Source: Tetrahymena thermophila SB210 (Eukaryota > Ciliophora > Oligohymenophorea > Hymenostomatida > Tetrahymenidae). From it: a stretch of 64,000 nucleotides of DNA. Made by a program: the position numbers and the translations under genes. Below the pieces are notes generated by a model that searched no databases, was not told where the DNA came from, and saw only the letters and a program-made list of their open reading frames with translations. The stretch is taken from positions 124,001 to 188,000 of the forward strand of contig NW_002476368.1 of assembly GCF_000189635.1 (NCBI RefSeq). The letters are read 5' to 3'. Numbering within the stretch: the stretch's first letter is position 1; each line of letters starts with the position of its first letter. Shown here piece after piece: positions 50,213 through 62,806 of this stretch.

Positions 50213-52854
50213 TAGTTTTGATAAGTTTTTTTCTTAGCACTATTTATTAATTTTATATTTATTATAATCTTTTCCATCAAATAGACTTCCCACTAATAAA
50301 ATATATCTATAACCAAAAGTTTTGAAGAATAAATAAATTTCACATACAAACTTTGCATTTACTTTGTGGTAAAAATTAGAAGATCAAAATTAACTAAAGC
50401 GAATCAAAATAAAATTAACAATTTACAAAATCTCTTTGAAGTAAAACATCTTTCTAATATTCATACTTCATCTTTAAGAGCGATTGCTCAGGATGATATG
50501 CTTAAAATCATACACTATTGATAAGTTGAGATTATTTTATGAAATATTTTAATTTCTGACAGATAAAATAATACAATTTTCATCAATATTTTATTTAAAA
50601 AAAGAAGAAGAAATACATATTTTAATATCTGAACATTATAAGATGTAATAAAATATTTATGAAAACTGTAAAATTGTTAAAATTTATTATTAAGAAAGTA
50701 AACAAAAAACATCAAAAAATAATTTTAGAATTTATTTTAGATAGAATTAATAACTTTATTTATGCTTTTTTAGAAATTTTTTAAAAGCAATCAATATAAC
50801 CAAGTAATTAATTATCATATGTAATCCAAATAAATCCAATTTTAGTTTACATAAATTAAAAACTTTTTTTAACTAAATCGAATGAATACATTTCAAGCAC
50901 ATAAAAAATTCAAATAAAATTGATATTTTAAATAAATTAGCTGTGTCTATGGTAAAACAAAATAATGTAATTAGCAAAGTATTAATCTAAGTTTGGTTTA
51001 TTAAATACTATTTTTAAATAATACAAAAATTAACAATATTTTAAATAATTATATTGATATTTCTTCATAATACTCTAAGTCCTCATAAATTAAGACCAAA
51101 CGAAAATCACTTTTTTATTTAAAATTTTGTCCTTATGAGTATTAAAATTTGATTTAAAATATATGGTAAATAATGGAGCTAGCTAATAGCAGATTTATGA
51201 TATTTAAAATAAATAATCTAATAATTTTTTTATAAAATTTAAATAGTTAGTTATTCAAAAATTTTAAAATTTATTTTAAATTGAGAGAAAATCAATATGA
51301 AAATTATTTCAAATGCTAAATTGAAATTTATTTAATCTAATCTAAAATATAATTAAACAAATGTAAATTTAATTTAAAAGCTATTAACCAACCAATTAAA
51401 TATAATTTTTTACATAAAAATAAAATTTCATTTATTTTGCTTCAATATTGATTTTTTTAATAAGAAAAATTGCCATTAAATATTTTAATATTTCTAAAAA
51501 ATAACAAAAAATAATAATTTAAAATTCACTAAACTACAGCCTTTTAAAATTTAAAATTTAATTTTGTTGATTTTATTAATTTTAATGACTTTAATTTAAA
51601 TTTAAAAACTTTTATAACTACTGCTTGATGAAAAAATAGCTCATAAATATTAAATACTTATTTAATAACTAAAAAAATGTAAATCTAAATTAATTTATTG
51701 ATGTTAATAAAAAATTAAGGTTAAACTAAGTAAGTTTTATAGCAATTAAATTTTTATTTATTTTTAAAGATTTATTAATTATATTACATCGAATATTATT
51801 TAGTTCATTTATAATTAATTTGATAGTTTTTTTTTAATTTAAAATGGCTTTTGTTTGATATTCATATTTTTTGGTGTAAGAAAATATTAAATTGACTTTA
51901 AAAAGTTTCAATCCTTAAAACAAATCTTTTTTGTCCACAATAGAAAAATAAATTAATAATTTTTTTAAGAGAAGTAATTTTAATTGTTTTCTAATTAATT
52001 TTATTGTAAATAAATAAATAGATTAAAAGGATGAATTACTAAAGAGCAAAAATACATATTTTAAGGCATACTTTTTTTAATTTAATTATTTTAATTTAAA
52101 TTAAGGAAGTTATTATTTTAAAAGTGTATCAATATTATATTTAAAATAAATTAATTTTATTATCATCTTGTGAGAGAATATTTTATGAATAAGATGGAGG
52201 TTTTTTGTTATTTTAAGGAAAATAGGAATTAAATTACTAACTTGTGGGGGTTTTGCAAATTTATATTTAATGAATCATTTAGCTGATAAAAGCCACTATT
52301 TTAATTGAAGTTACTATTACATTTTTTTATTTAAAATATCTTTTTTATTAAGCAAGGAATTCTGTTTATTATAGTAACCTATCAAATAAACTAACTAGTT
52401 TTCCAATTCTAATAAAATTTTATATGTCAATTCAAGCAGCATTTATTTATTCAGTTACTTACTTATTAGCACTCTTTGAGCTAAGATGAATCAATTATTA
52501 AGTGTATTTCTTTAATTTTCTATTTATTTTAATTGATTTCATTATTGCATAGATATCATAAATGGTTTTAATAACAATATTAAACACTATTAAAAATATC
52601 AAAATGAAATAATATGCTTTATTTTCTTGTAATTCTATTTCATACAAGAATTCCTGTTATGATGTATTTGAATTTTAAAAGCAAGTATTTTTAGACAACC
52701 AAATAGCTTAGATGAATTTGTCACTATCAAATAGACTGCATCCATTGCTAAAGTTCGAATCATACAATTTATAAATATTTGTTTTGATAAAGCATTCATT
52801 AGAATCCCAAATAAAATAACCTTATTTTACAAATAATATTTTTAATTTCAAAAA
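50213..52854. other. Gene-poor region
   Basis: Upstream of the BPI-like gene, 2.6 kb of A+T-rich DNA. I find no gene or RNA that I can support. Confidence 0.45.
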
Positions 52855-53139
52855 ATGAGTGAGAGTTTTCTATAAGATATTTAAAAAAAGAAAAACGAAA
52901 TAGAATTTATAAAAGAATGAATTTTAAATTAATTTAATTAGCAATAATTTACCACAGATACTATATTTATTTATTGCAAAGAGAATCAAGCAAATAAGAA
53001 CTGTTTAGATAAGTCTGAAGAAATTAGAAACGTAAAATACTTTAAAACTCCTCTTAGAGGTTATGATTGTTTTAAATTTAAAAATAGAGTAGATGTCAAG
53101 AAGGACAACTATCAAACATAAGATGAGAGAAACAATTGA
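52855..53139 (+). CDS. Small cysteine-containing protein, two exons
   Basis: The continuous frame from the ATG at 52855 is broken by a single in-frame TGA at 52918-52920 and ends at TGA 53137-53139. A conventional model removes the internal TGA: exon 1 of 10 nt (52855-52864), a 93-bp intron from GTTTTC to CCACAG, and exon 2 at 52958-53139. It gives 63 residues, MSENTIFIYCKENQANKNCL and onward through EEIRNVKYFKTPLRGYDCF to a hydrophilic end, with cysteines at 10, 19 and about 43. Donor GTTTTC resembles the one used in glycerol kinase intron 2. No family recognised. Composition is clearly different from the flanks. Confidence 0.45.
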
Positions 53140-53284
53140 ATACTAGATAAAAAAATATATATTTATTAATCGAATGTTTATAGCGATAAAGAGTCCTTAA
53201 CAGATCGTCGAGAGAATAATTGAAATTATTAAAAGTAAAACAAGGATTTTTTTATTTTTATAATTTTTTTTTAGCTTTTTTTAT

Positions 53285-53425
53285 GTATTCCTTTGTATTT
53301 CCGAGTCCGGTATAGCTTGGACTGTTTCTTAAGGCTTTAGCTTGATCTTTAAAACTATTTTTGAGCTGTTTCCAAGAGAAGACTAAGTTGTCGCACGGCT
53401 GTCTTCTTATATTAATTGCTCGTTC
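53285..53425. ncRNA. Candidate structured non-coding RNA
   Basis: A ~140-base island with much higher G+C than its surroundings and no coding frame that I find convincing. It can fold into two hairpins. One is AGTCC(53304-53308)/GGACT with a ten-base loop. The other is larger: an outer stem GAGC (53363-53366) with GCTC (53418-53421), an internal loop, and an upper stem AGAAGAC (53377-53383) with GTCTTCT (53401-53407). Lower stem, open pocket and upper stem recall one half of an H/ACA guide RNA. I see no clean ACA end on the plus strand, and an ATACAAAG on the minus strand is only suggestive. Strand and class are undecided. Confidence 0.35.
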
Positions 53426-54949
53426 ATGTATTTATTTCTCTGCAAATTAATTTCGTTTACAAATTTTTGATTAAAATTTACAAATATTTAAATTATAAGA
53501 AGTTCCATCAAAAAAATCAATACTTAACTTAATTAATATGTTGAATTTTATCAATTAAGTCTCCACTAAAATAAACAAAGGGGTTACTTCGTGTAATTAA
53601 ACAAAATGTATTTACTATTATTTAAAATGACAAATGTTGATATAATAAGTAAAGCTTTAAAAGATACAAAATATAATTAATTGCACAAATGCAATCATTT
53701 GAACAAATTAAAACGACTTGTGAAAGAAAAATCTAAATTCCATCGTTTGATTTTTGATTAGAGCTTTTTCATTTGCAAATTTGCTTAGCAAGATAGATAT
53801 TAATAAAATTTACTTCTTAATAAATAAATTAATTTTGTCTATAAAATTCATAATCCTTTTTAAAGAAAATTGAAATAGTTTAAGTTTGATTTTAAAAGAA
53901 TAACAAAATATTATTTTAAAAAGGAATAAGTGTGATAAATTAATAGGAGTTAATCAATTTTAATAATAAATTTTTAATTCTTTTATATATTTATTGATAT
54001 AATTTTAGAATCTTTAAATCAAATTTTCTAGCAAATTACAAATATTTATTTTAAACATTACATTTAGTTTTGTTGAAAAAAGTTTAAATTTCTAAACTTA
54101 AAATCTTAAAATAGCAAAAATAAAAAAATTTGCAACCACTTTTTCTTCAAAGTAAAAATAAATTTAGTATTTATGTAAATTATTTCATTTTAGTTGCAAG
54201 ATTTTGCTAAGAAAATTTAATAGATCAATTTTAAGTAAAGCATGAAAATTTATATCACTTCTTTAAATTTAAATGATATTACATCTATATTTTTGATCTA
54301 TCAGATTAAGTGCAAGAGATATTAAATCACCCCAAAAAGATACAGAGAGAGAAGTAAGTAAGAAACTTGTATAACAAATTAAAAATAGATTAAAATGTAA
54401 AAAACGTGTTTTTTATCTCAATCTGAAAAATATGTTGGAATTTACATTATCTGTAAATTAATAACTTTGAAGTTAAGTCTAGCTCATAAACTAGCTGTTT
54501 TATTTTAAAGCTGTAAGGATTAATTCCTTTAGAAAAGTAATTTTAAAAGAAGTGTATAAATTTATTTATTGTAAAGAGTTATTGTGTAATGTAATAAAGT
54601 ATTTAATGCTTTGAATGGCACATATTTTTTTGAAAGCTTTTAAAAACTCCACTAATAAGAATTTAGATTCAGAAGTAAATTAAATTTATAATTTAGTGGG
54701 GGATTTTTTGAATAGTTTTTGATTATTTTTTACTGATATTATTTATAATTTAAGAAAACATCGAGGATAATGATATTTATAGCAATAAATAGTAATTACA
54801 AACAAGAAATATGGAACAAAAAATTTAAATAAAAATATATAAACATGATTGAAATCGGATGATTTTTAAAAATATTTTATATAGATATTATAAATAAGTT
54901 TTGAAAAATTGTATAAATAGATAATCTTAATTGAAAAGTTCTTGATTGC
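53426..54949. other. Gene-poor region
   Basis: 1.5 kb of A+T-rich DNA between the hairpin island and the 3' end of the tetraspanin-like gene. Nothing supported. Confidence 0.5.
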
Positions 54950-56074
54950 TCAATTAGCAAATTTATTTTTTGAGATATGATAATGATTTTTTATAATTTG
55001 GTGCAATTATTTTTAAGTAGCAATCATTTTTTTGTTAATTTAGAAGCATTTGAATAGGACAAGAGATTTTAAAATAATATTAACGGTCATTTTATAAATA
55101 ATTGAAGCATATAGTATTAATAAATAAGCTTGGTTGTTAATAATTGTCATTTAGTTTTCGAATTAGTGTTTTGATGTTTTTTAATTTATCAAGCATGAAC
55201 TCAAATTATTATAAATTGTGTTTGATATTTCGTAAGTATCATTTTACAACTCACAATAATTTTCGATGAAGTCATAGAGGTTTTCGCTTTTAAAGCATTC
55301 ATTTTTACTCCAAAAAAACAAACCTATTAATAAATAAGGAAATTATTATAAGGTATTTTATTAAGTTAATAAGTTTATTTTAAAATGAGGATATGATGTT
55401 GTTTTAATTTATTTAATTTGTTTAATATCCACCTCAAATTTAAGTTAAGTTTAAATATATCAGAATTGCTAATTTTATCAATGTAAAAAAAATATATTGG
55501 AACTGAAAGGTGTATTCAATTTTAGTTTTTGAGTAAAGTTCCAAGTGATAGAATAATACGATTTAAATGAAAAATTATTAAAAACTCAAAATAGCAATTT
55601 ACCACAAAAACTTGATTTCTGGATACTAATGAGGCAAATTATATTGCATATGGCTTGTAATATATCAAAAGCAATTGAGGTAAATATAGAAATGTAAATT
55701 CTCTTTGTTTTATTATGTGAGCTGAGCATGAAAATTGAAATTAATTCAACTAATGTTACTGCGATGGCACTGATTATGAAAAAGATAAATAATTCTCTAT
55801 GGAAGCTGATCTTCATTAAAAAGATATACATAGCTAATAAAAATCCTTAAACAACTAAATTAAAAATAGCTACAATGTTGTTTATAAGCAAGTATTTCTT
55901 CTTCTTTTTTAGCAAATGGTATTAGTCAATTTATGTTTGATGGTGTTCATTGTCTATACTGTCTTCTACTGACTAAGAATGGTAAGTAAGACGGTCACTC
56001 AAAGAGTCAGCTACGTCTTCTTCTTTATTATCTTTTTCTTTATAGGAGCTTTCATTTATACTAAAACCAGCCAT
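54950..56074 (-). CDS. Tetraspanin-like four-pass membrane protein
   Basis: Exon 1 is 56074-55603 (ATG), the intron is 55602-55324 (279 bp, GT...AG), and exon 2 is 55323-54950 ending in TGA. The sum is 846 nt, 281 residues; the phase-1 junction is confirmed by length. A ~65-residue acidic/basic cytosolic N-terminus is followed by three hydrophobic segments (for example LFIFFIISAIAVTLVELISI and SIFTSIAFDILQAICNIICL). An FCG motif sits exactly at the splice site. A hydrophilic loop with four cysteines follows (NECFKSENLYDFIENYCEL), then a fourth hydrophobic segment (AYLLILYASIIY) and a Lys/Gln-rich tail. Topology and Cys-bearing loop fit a tetraspanin-like protein without the canonical CCG. Intron site and phase equal those of the gene at 1-675. 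Confidence 0.8.
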
Positions 56075-56715
56075 CCTTTTATAATTCTTTGTTATGATTT
56101 GTTTTGTTTTATTTTATTTTGTTTGTTTGTTTGTATATATTTTGATTAATTTAATTATTGAAAAAAAAGGAGAAGAGAAGCTCAATGAATGTTAGCTATT
56201 ACTTAACAGATTTGATCCAAATTAGATGGGATTACTTTATTTAGTTTTTATTATCATTTGATTTTACAGATAAATTTAATTTATCTGTGTTTACATCTGA
56301 TTTGAGGAGTTTAAAGTATCTATTTTATAAAATTCTTATATAAATAAATTAAATCCTTCATAAGAATGGCTTTATTCTTTGAATTACTTAAAAGTATCTT
56401 GACTATCAAAAACTCAATCACTTTATTTACAAATATTAAAAATAATGAAAGAAATAATAAAATTTCTATTTTTCTTTTGTTTAATGTTTAGGAAGTAACA
56501 AAATACAATTATATATACAAAATTATAAAATTTAGAATCTTAATCATAGATATAGGAATAAATTTATTAACCAAGCTTATTTTTCAATAATAAAAAACCA
56601 AAATTTCTTGTAATTATTAATTTTGGCTTAATATAATTGAATAAATGTTACTCACTCATAAATAGTAAATTTACTTAAATGTCTTTATACACTGTTTAGA
56701 AATTTGTTTTAATTT
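56075..56715. other. Intergenic, nothing recognised
   Basis: A+T-rich region upstream of the tetraspanin-like gene and downstream of membrane paralogue A. No feature supported. Confidence 0.5.
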
Positions 56716-59311
56716 TCACTTATAGAAAAATAAATAAAATGCTAAATACAAAATTATGGCAGCAATCGAAAAGAAGGCTGATAATAGACCATATGAGCTA
56801 GGAACTAACCCCATAAATTTCATTGGAGTTTGTAGGATATCCATGCTTATTTCATCTTAAATAAATTCAATTAAATTGAAAAATTTTTGCTAGTACTCAA
56901 AATCATATTATTAATCTTATTATGAAATAGGAGATGAATCAAATTGATCAGCAATATCTACATTTTTATTGTTTTATGTGTCTTTATTTTTATTAAATAC
57001 TTTTCTAACTTATAGAGTTTATAAATAATTCATATTCATTTCTTTGTAGAACTACCATTAAATATCTTTATCTAATAAAGTAATGTCATCTCTCTCACAA
57101 AAATATTCTCTAAAAGTGAAAAATTTCATCAAGATGTTTTTCATATTTTGTAAGAGTTTGTATTATTCTTTATAAAGTTCATTTATTTATGTTTGTTTAT
57201 AGACTCTCGAGCAGAATAAAACAAATATGAGAATTACATCAACTGTATAATATAAAACTAAGTATTTATCAGAGCTAATAGAAAAAAAAAAGGCAAGGTG
57301 ATAAAATTTGTCTAAGAAAACTGATAGAAAAACTATAATTAAATAAGCAAATAAAAAAAGAGTGCATTAATCTATTGGGATAGTTTCTTTTTTTTTCAGT
57401 TCATTCATTAACCTTCTCATTTAGCTCCAGGTTTTTATACTTCTAGCATCCACTGGATTGATGCAAGGTGTGTTTATTTTATACTTTGATTTCAATTTAA
57501 GATAAGGCTCATAAGATATTAAAGCACACAAAGCTCTGTTATAATCATATATAAAATTAAGATCCTACAGGGAATTAACACTTCTAGCAAAGTAACCTAC
57601 AATATTGCCAATACATAAATATGGTATTACAGTAAAATAAGTATTATAAATTTCAAAATGCCCTTCTGTGATTTATCTATATATTCCTGGAATAAAAGCT
57701 TTTAAATAGGCTATTAAACTAATAATAAATTATCTTAAACTTTACTATTTATTTTCTACATTCAATTTTTCAGAATAACGAACAATTTTCTAACAAAAAT
57801 CTAAGCCAGAATAGAATTACTATTATATAATTTAATTTAAAAAATAAATTTAATAAGAAAGAATCATTTATAATTTTTATCCAATTATATTTAATAATTT
57901 TAAAACTAAAAATATTCTAAATCATCCAATTTTTATTCAATATTAATATTTAAATTGTTATTTAATCTAATTTTTTGCAACCCCTTCTACAAATTTTAAA
58001 TTTTATTGAATAAAAAAATCATTTCCAACTTTAAAGTTTGTACCTTTGGACTGAAAGGGGTTAAACAACTAAACAGCAATAATATTTTATAATTAAAAAA
58101 TATGCTGAAAGAAAAATTAAGAGCTCATCAAATTTATATTAAGAAAATATTGAAAATTAAATAATCATATCATGAATATATTACTTGACCAAATGATTTT
58201 GTAATTCTTAAAGAAGGGATTTAATTTAAATATTACAGATTTTATCAAACTCTGGAAGTTTATTACAACATACCATTTAAAATATAGAAATTGGTCAAAT
58301 TATACTTACTTGGTATCTGGTTATTTAAAAAAATGGCGAGCTTTTATCAGTGTTGAATACTTTTTTAACTCTATCTCTTTCCTTAATTTTTGCTTCATCT
58401 TCTTAAGGATGTATAAAGAATTAAAAGACAAATTCAGACTCAGAAATAAAAAGATCTTTCATACATTTTGGAATATTAGTAGAAGTTTATGATTAGAGAG
58501 ATTTGTAAATTCTAAAAAAGAAAGAACTATTTTTGAAGAGAGTTGTATTTAAGATACTGAAGCCTATACCAGCTACAGTGTAGTACATTAAAACTTTATT
58601 ATATTCACTGTCTAATATTTTGTAGTCACTATTGTTCATATTAAGGGAGCATTTTATATAAATGTAATTTACCAAAGCCATCCAAAGAAAGATAGAAGAG
58701 ACAATAAAGTAAAATTTTAATATAAACAAAAGATAGAATGATTGTTTTGTCCTATTGATATTTAATTTAGATCTTTATTTTGAGAGAAAAATATATATAA
58801 TTAAAATAGGATTAAGTAACTGGACTAGCATGAATCTGAGAAAGACAAATAAACAGTAATACCATTTATCTTGAATCTTTTCGTCTCTTTTTAGTAGCAT
58901 TTAAATAAATTTTTAATCATTATTCAAATTCTAGGAGTCTATCGAGTTTCTAGATGAAATAGGTTTTTGAGAATTGATCATTTAAGATCTTGGACTTTTG
59001 TTATTTTGTAAAATGTGGCTTTTTGATTAATCTTTTTTTTTATTATCATTTTTTTCATCTTACTCTTTCTTTTCAACATTCCTTTAGAGAATTTCCTAAT
59101 TAACATTATTTGCATCTAATTATCTCAATAGCTTGTTTGATGGTGATACAAAACCAATAGAGAAATCCAATTAAATTGAAGCGTTGTGAGTTTGGTTTTA
59201 TTAGGCTTGAATATTATCGTTCTTAGGTGAATTTATTTAATCAAACTGATTATTTGAAATAATGTTTTTTTCTTCCAATTATATTTAGCTAAAAAATTAA
59301 TTATTGTTCAT
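56716..59311 (-). CDS. Multi-pass membrane protein, tandem paralogue A
   Basis: Exon 1 is 59311-58310 (334 codons), the intron is 58309-57820 (490 bp, GTAAGT...ATAG), and exon 2 is 57819-56716 ending in TGA; 701 residues. A ~150-residue Asn/Gln/Lys-rich cytosolic N-terminus leads into about eight hydrophobic segments, for example LVQLLNPILIIYIFL, YFIVSSIFLWMALVNYIYI, TLFLFAYLIIVFLSVFL and a final LLSAFFSIAAIILYLAFYLF. Between them lie conserved hydrophilic blocks shared with paralogues B and C: AFIPGIYR, NSLQDLNFIYDYNRALCALI, SIKTWSQMRRLMNELKKKET, LLDKDIQW and DILQTPMKFMGLVPSSYGLL. I do not recognise the family, and no transporter or channel motif stands out. The three genes run head-to-tail on the same strand. 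Confidence 0.92.
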
Positions 59312-59856
59312 TTTTTTTTTGAATTTAACATAATAAAATCAGAAGAGTTTATATTTAAACAATCTTCTTATTGTAATTTCTTTATCTATTAAATTTGATT
59401 AATTGTAAATTAATTTGAAAATTTACAAAAAATTGAGGATTAATTTACTATACCTTTATTAATGCCTATATTTATTTACTAATTAATATTACAATTAATA
59501 ACTGTAATTCAATTCATAAATTACATTAATTCATATTAAATCAAAAATATTTTTCTTAAAATTTAGTTTGTATTTACTTATTAAAATGCATTCGTACATA
59601 ATTTTAAAAACAAATAATAATTTAACATAAGCAATTTATCTATTTACAATCAATAACACGAATATTCTAAAATTAAACAATTTTCTCTAACATTTTAGCC
59701 TTTTTTGTTAAAATAAAAGACCACCACATACTGCAATGTATTTAAAATTTAATATGCTAATTTCCTAAAAAGTTTTTTTAGTTTTATATTGTAATAATAT
59801 TTTATTTAAATTATTTACAATTATTTTATTTTATATTAAATTTATTATTTATTAGC
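59312..59856. other. Intergenic between paralogues A and B
   Basis: About 550 bases of A+T-rich DNA that must hold the 5' region of gene A and the 3' end of gene B. No specific site seen. Confidence 0.5.
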
Positions 59857-61993
59857 TCATTCAGATAAGTATAAATAGAATGATATGTAAATAAATGTAG
59901 CAGTAAAAGATAGAAATGTATATAATAATCCATATGTACTTGGTATTAAACCTAAAAATTTCATAGGTGTCTATAATATATCTAATTGAAGTTCATCCTA
60001 AATGTTATCTATCAATCCTATTAGCTTAGAATAATATAAAAAGTCATAATCTTCTTTTTACTTTGTATCTTAAATTTATTTATTTTTTAAATGATCAATC
60101 TTATTTTAATCTTCATTTTATTAACTTTATGATTGACTTTCTTATGAATTAGATTAAAAATTCTACAAGGAAAATTAACAGTTTATATAATTCACATTAA
60201 TTTGAGAGTAGAAAAACCACTGAATATCCTTATCTAAAAAAACAATATCTTCTTTTTCTATAAATTGTTTTCTGCATGCAAAAAATTTATGTAAAAAATT
60301 CTTGATCATTTGCAAGAGTTTGTATTATTCCTTAAATTAATTATTAATTTTAACTTATTTGTACACTCTTTAACAAAAAAGTCCACAAATAAGCAGAACA
60401 TCTAAAGCAAAATAGGGCAAAAGATACTTTTCATTAATTAAATTCACAAAAACAACTACTTTAAAAAATCTACCTAAAAACACAGCAAGAAAAACTAATA
60501 TTAAGTAAGCAAATAGGAAAATTGTACATCGATCTATAGGGATGGTCTCTTCTTTTTTAAGCTCGTTAAGCAATCTCCTCATTTGAGACCATGTTTTAAT
60601 ACTTTTTAAATCAATTGGATTGATGCTTGGAACATTTATTTTATATTTAGGTTTTAATTTAAGATATGAACAATAGCTTATCAGTGCAGAAAGAGCTCTG
60701 TTGTAATCATAAATAAAATTAAGATCTTAAAGTGAATTAAGAGTTCTAGCAAAGTAAGATGCCAAATTGCCTACACATAAAAAGGGAACTATAGTTAAAT
60801 AAGTACTATAAACAGAAAAGCCTTCATTTTAAGCATATCTATAAATTCCTGGTATAAAAGCTTTAAAGTATAAAATTAAAGACAGGGCTAACTAGGAAAC
60901 TACAAATTGCTTATTAAAAACGTTATTTTTTTCAGCATATTATATAATCTTTTGACATAAATTCAGTCCAGAATAATATATCTATTTTTAGTAAAATGAT
61001 GTAAATAATCATAAAATAATTTCAAAATAAAAATAAACTAACTTGTTATTAAGTCTTATTAAAGAAAAAAGATTTTTTATCATTCTGGTTCAAAAAAATT
61101 TTTTTGACCTTTTACTTTTGCTTAACCTTACTCTCTTCTTCATAAGGATATTCAAAGAACTAAAAAACAAAGGCATATTCTGAAATAAAGAGCTGCTTCA
61201 TAATCTTTGGGATATTTGTACTTGAATAAATATGTAGAGACTAGAACATGATATAAAAAAGAGAGCTGTTTTTGAAAATGGAAGAATCTAAGATAGCAAA
61301 AGCAACACAAATGATAGCAAAGTACATAAATACTTTGTTATAATCATTTACCAAATCAACAGATTCATTATAACTCATAGGTCTAACTGATAATATGTAA
61401 ATAAAATTGATTATCACTATCCATAAAGAGATTGATGAGGCCAGAAAGTAGAATTAAAATGTAAATAAAATGCACTTTTGTTTTATTGTATAGTTTGGGA
61501 GTTATTTTTTTTAATTTTGAAAAATTGAAGCTATCAAAAAGATAGGACTTGCAAGCTAAATTAGTGCGAATTTAATAGCAACAATAGCATAGTGGTACCA
61601 TTTTTTGTTTTATTAATTATCTAGTTTTAATAGCTTTTTCAAAAATTTTTTGTCACCATCATTATGTGTTTTTGAATTAAAAGAATTTTATGAAGATCTA
61701 GGCATTTATGAAGACTTTGCTGGGGACTTAGCAGAGTTTTATTGAGAGTAAGTTTCATGATTTTTGCTTGATTTTTTTTTTTATAGATCAATCTCAATAT
61801 CTTTATCTTATATTGTATCCCTTTATGATAAAACATTTTTGGGTAATATTTCTAATTCTCTAAATTGGCTTTGGGGATTTTAATCATCGTGGATATCTTC
61901 GAGTGAATTATTTCTTATATTTTAGTCTTGAGAGACTATTAGATCTTCAAAATATTATTTTATTTGAATATTATTTGTTAGTTCTACATTCAT
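59857..61993 (-). CDS. Multi-pass membrane protein, tandem paralogue B
   Basis: Exon 1 is 61993-61043 (317 codons), the intron is 61042-60982 (61 bp), and exon 2 is 60981-59857 ending in TGA; 691 residues. Same architecture as A: Ser/Asn/Lys-rich N-terminus (~140 residues), about eight hydrophobic segments and the conserved blocks AFIPGIYR, NSLQDLNFIYDYNRALSALI, INPIDLKSIKTWSQMRRLL, LNELKKEETIPIDRCTIFLF and LDILQTPMKFLGLIPSTYGL. The intron sits at the same place and phase as in A, although it is 61 bp here against 490 bp in A. The loop before the last membrane segment is Gln/Asn-rich and variable among paralogues. Function unknown. Confidence 0.92.
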
Positions 61994-62806
61994 TTCTATA
62001 TAGTTTATCAAAATTTATAACTAAATTTAATTAAATGATTCTTACTTGAATAAAATAAATCAAAGAAATAATAGATATTTTTTGTTAAACGAAAAGAACT
62101 TTTTTCAGTAGAAATTGTATTCTTAATATGTAAAATCAATAGTATTTAATTTGTAAGTTCTTAAAGTAAACAAAATACAAAATGTATTTGATTTTATATT
62201 ACTCATTCATAATTATCTCACTTGTATAAGTAATTATATCACTATTTTAAGTATATAATTATAAACCATTAAGTTAACTTAATAATAAAATTATTCAAAT
62301 AGTATTTCATTTTCTTTAAAACTGAATATTTATTGTGAATATATGAATTCTTCCTTTCTATAATAAGACCTTCAAAATAAAATAGACTGCTGTAGTTGGA
62401 CTGACCCTAATTTAAGTAGGGATTATGTCATATATTATATCTTTTAAAAAAATTAAAATTTTTTCTCTTACAAATTACATGTTAAATTTATTTTAAATAT
62501 AATAAATCTCTTAATTTATTTTAAGTATTCAAGTATAGATTTTTTAAGAAGTAGCTTAAGGATAAAACTAGATGATAATAAAAATAGTTTGTAATAAATA
62601 ATATGAATAACCATTCATTTAAAAATTGAAAAATAATTATCTTTTATAATATTGAAAAGAAAATGCTTTATTAAGGTATTTATTGTTTTAAAAGATGCTT
62701 ATTTTGAAGCTTTTATAATGTTTTTAATCTTAGTGAATTAGTAACTATTACAATTTATTTTTGAATTATTTTTTATTTACTAAAATAAGGGATAGTTTAA
62801 GTATTT
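61994..62806. other. Intergenic between paralogues B and C
   Basis: A+T-rich. One small hairpin-capable element, CCCTAATTTAAGTAGGG, lies at about 62405-62421. No gene seen. Confidence 0.5.

Noticed and set aside
52918-52920. Selenocysteine at the in-frame TGA
   Set aside because: No SECIS-like element was seen downstream, and a GT...AG intron removes the TGA without special decoding.
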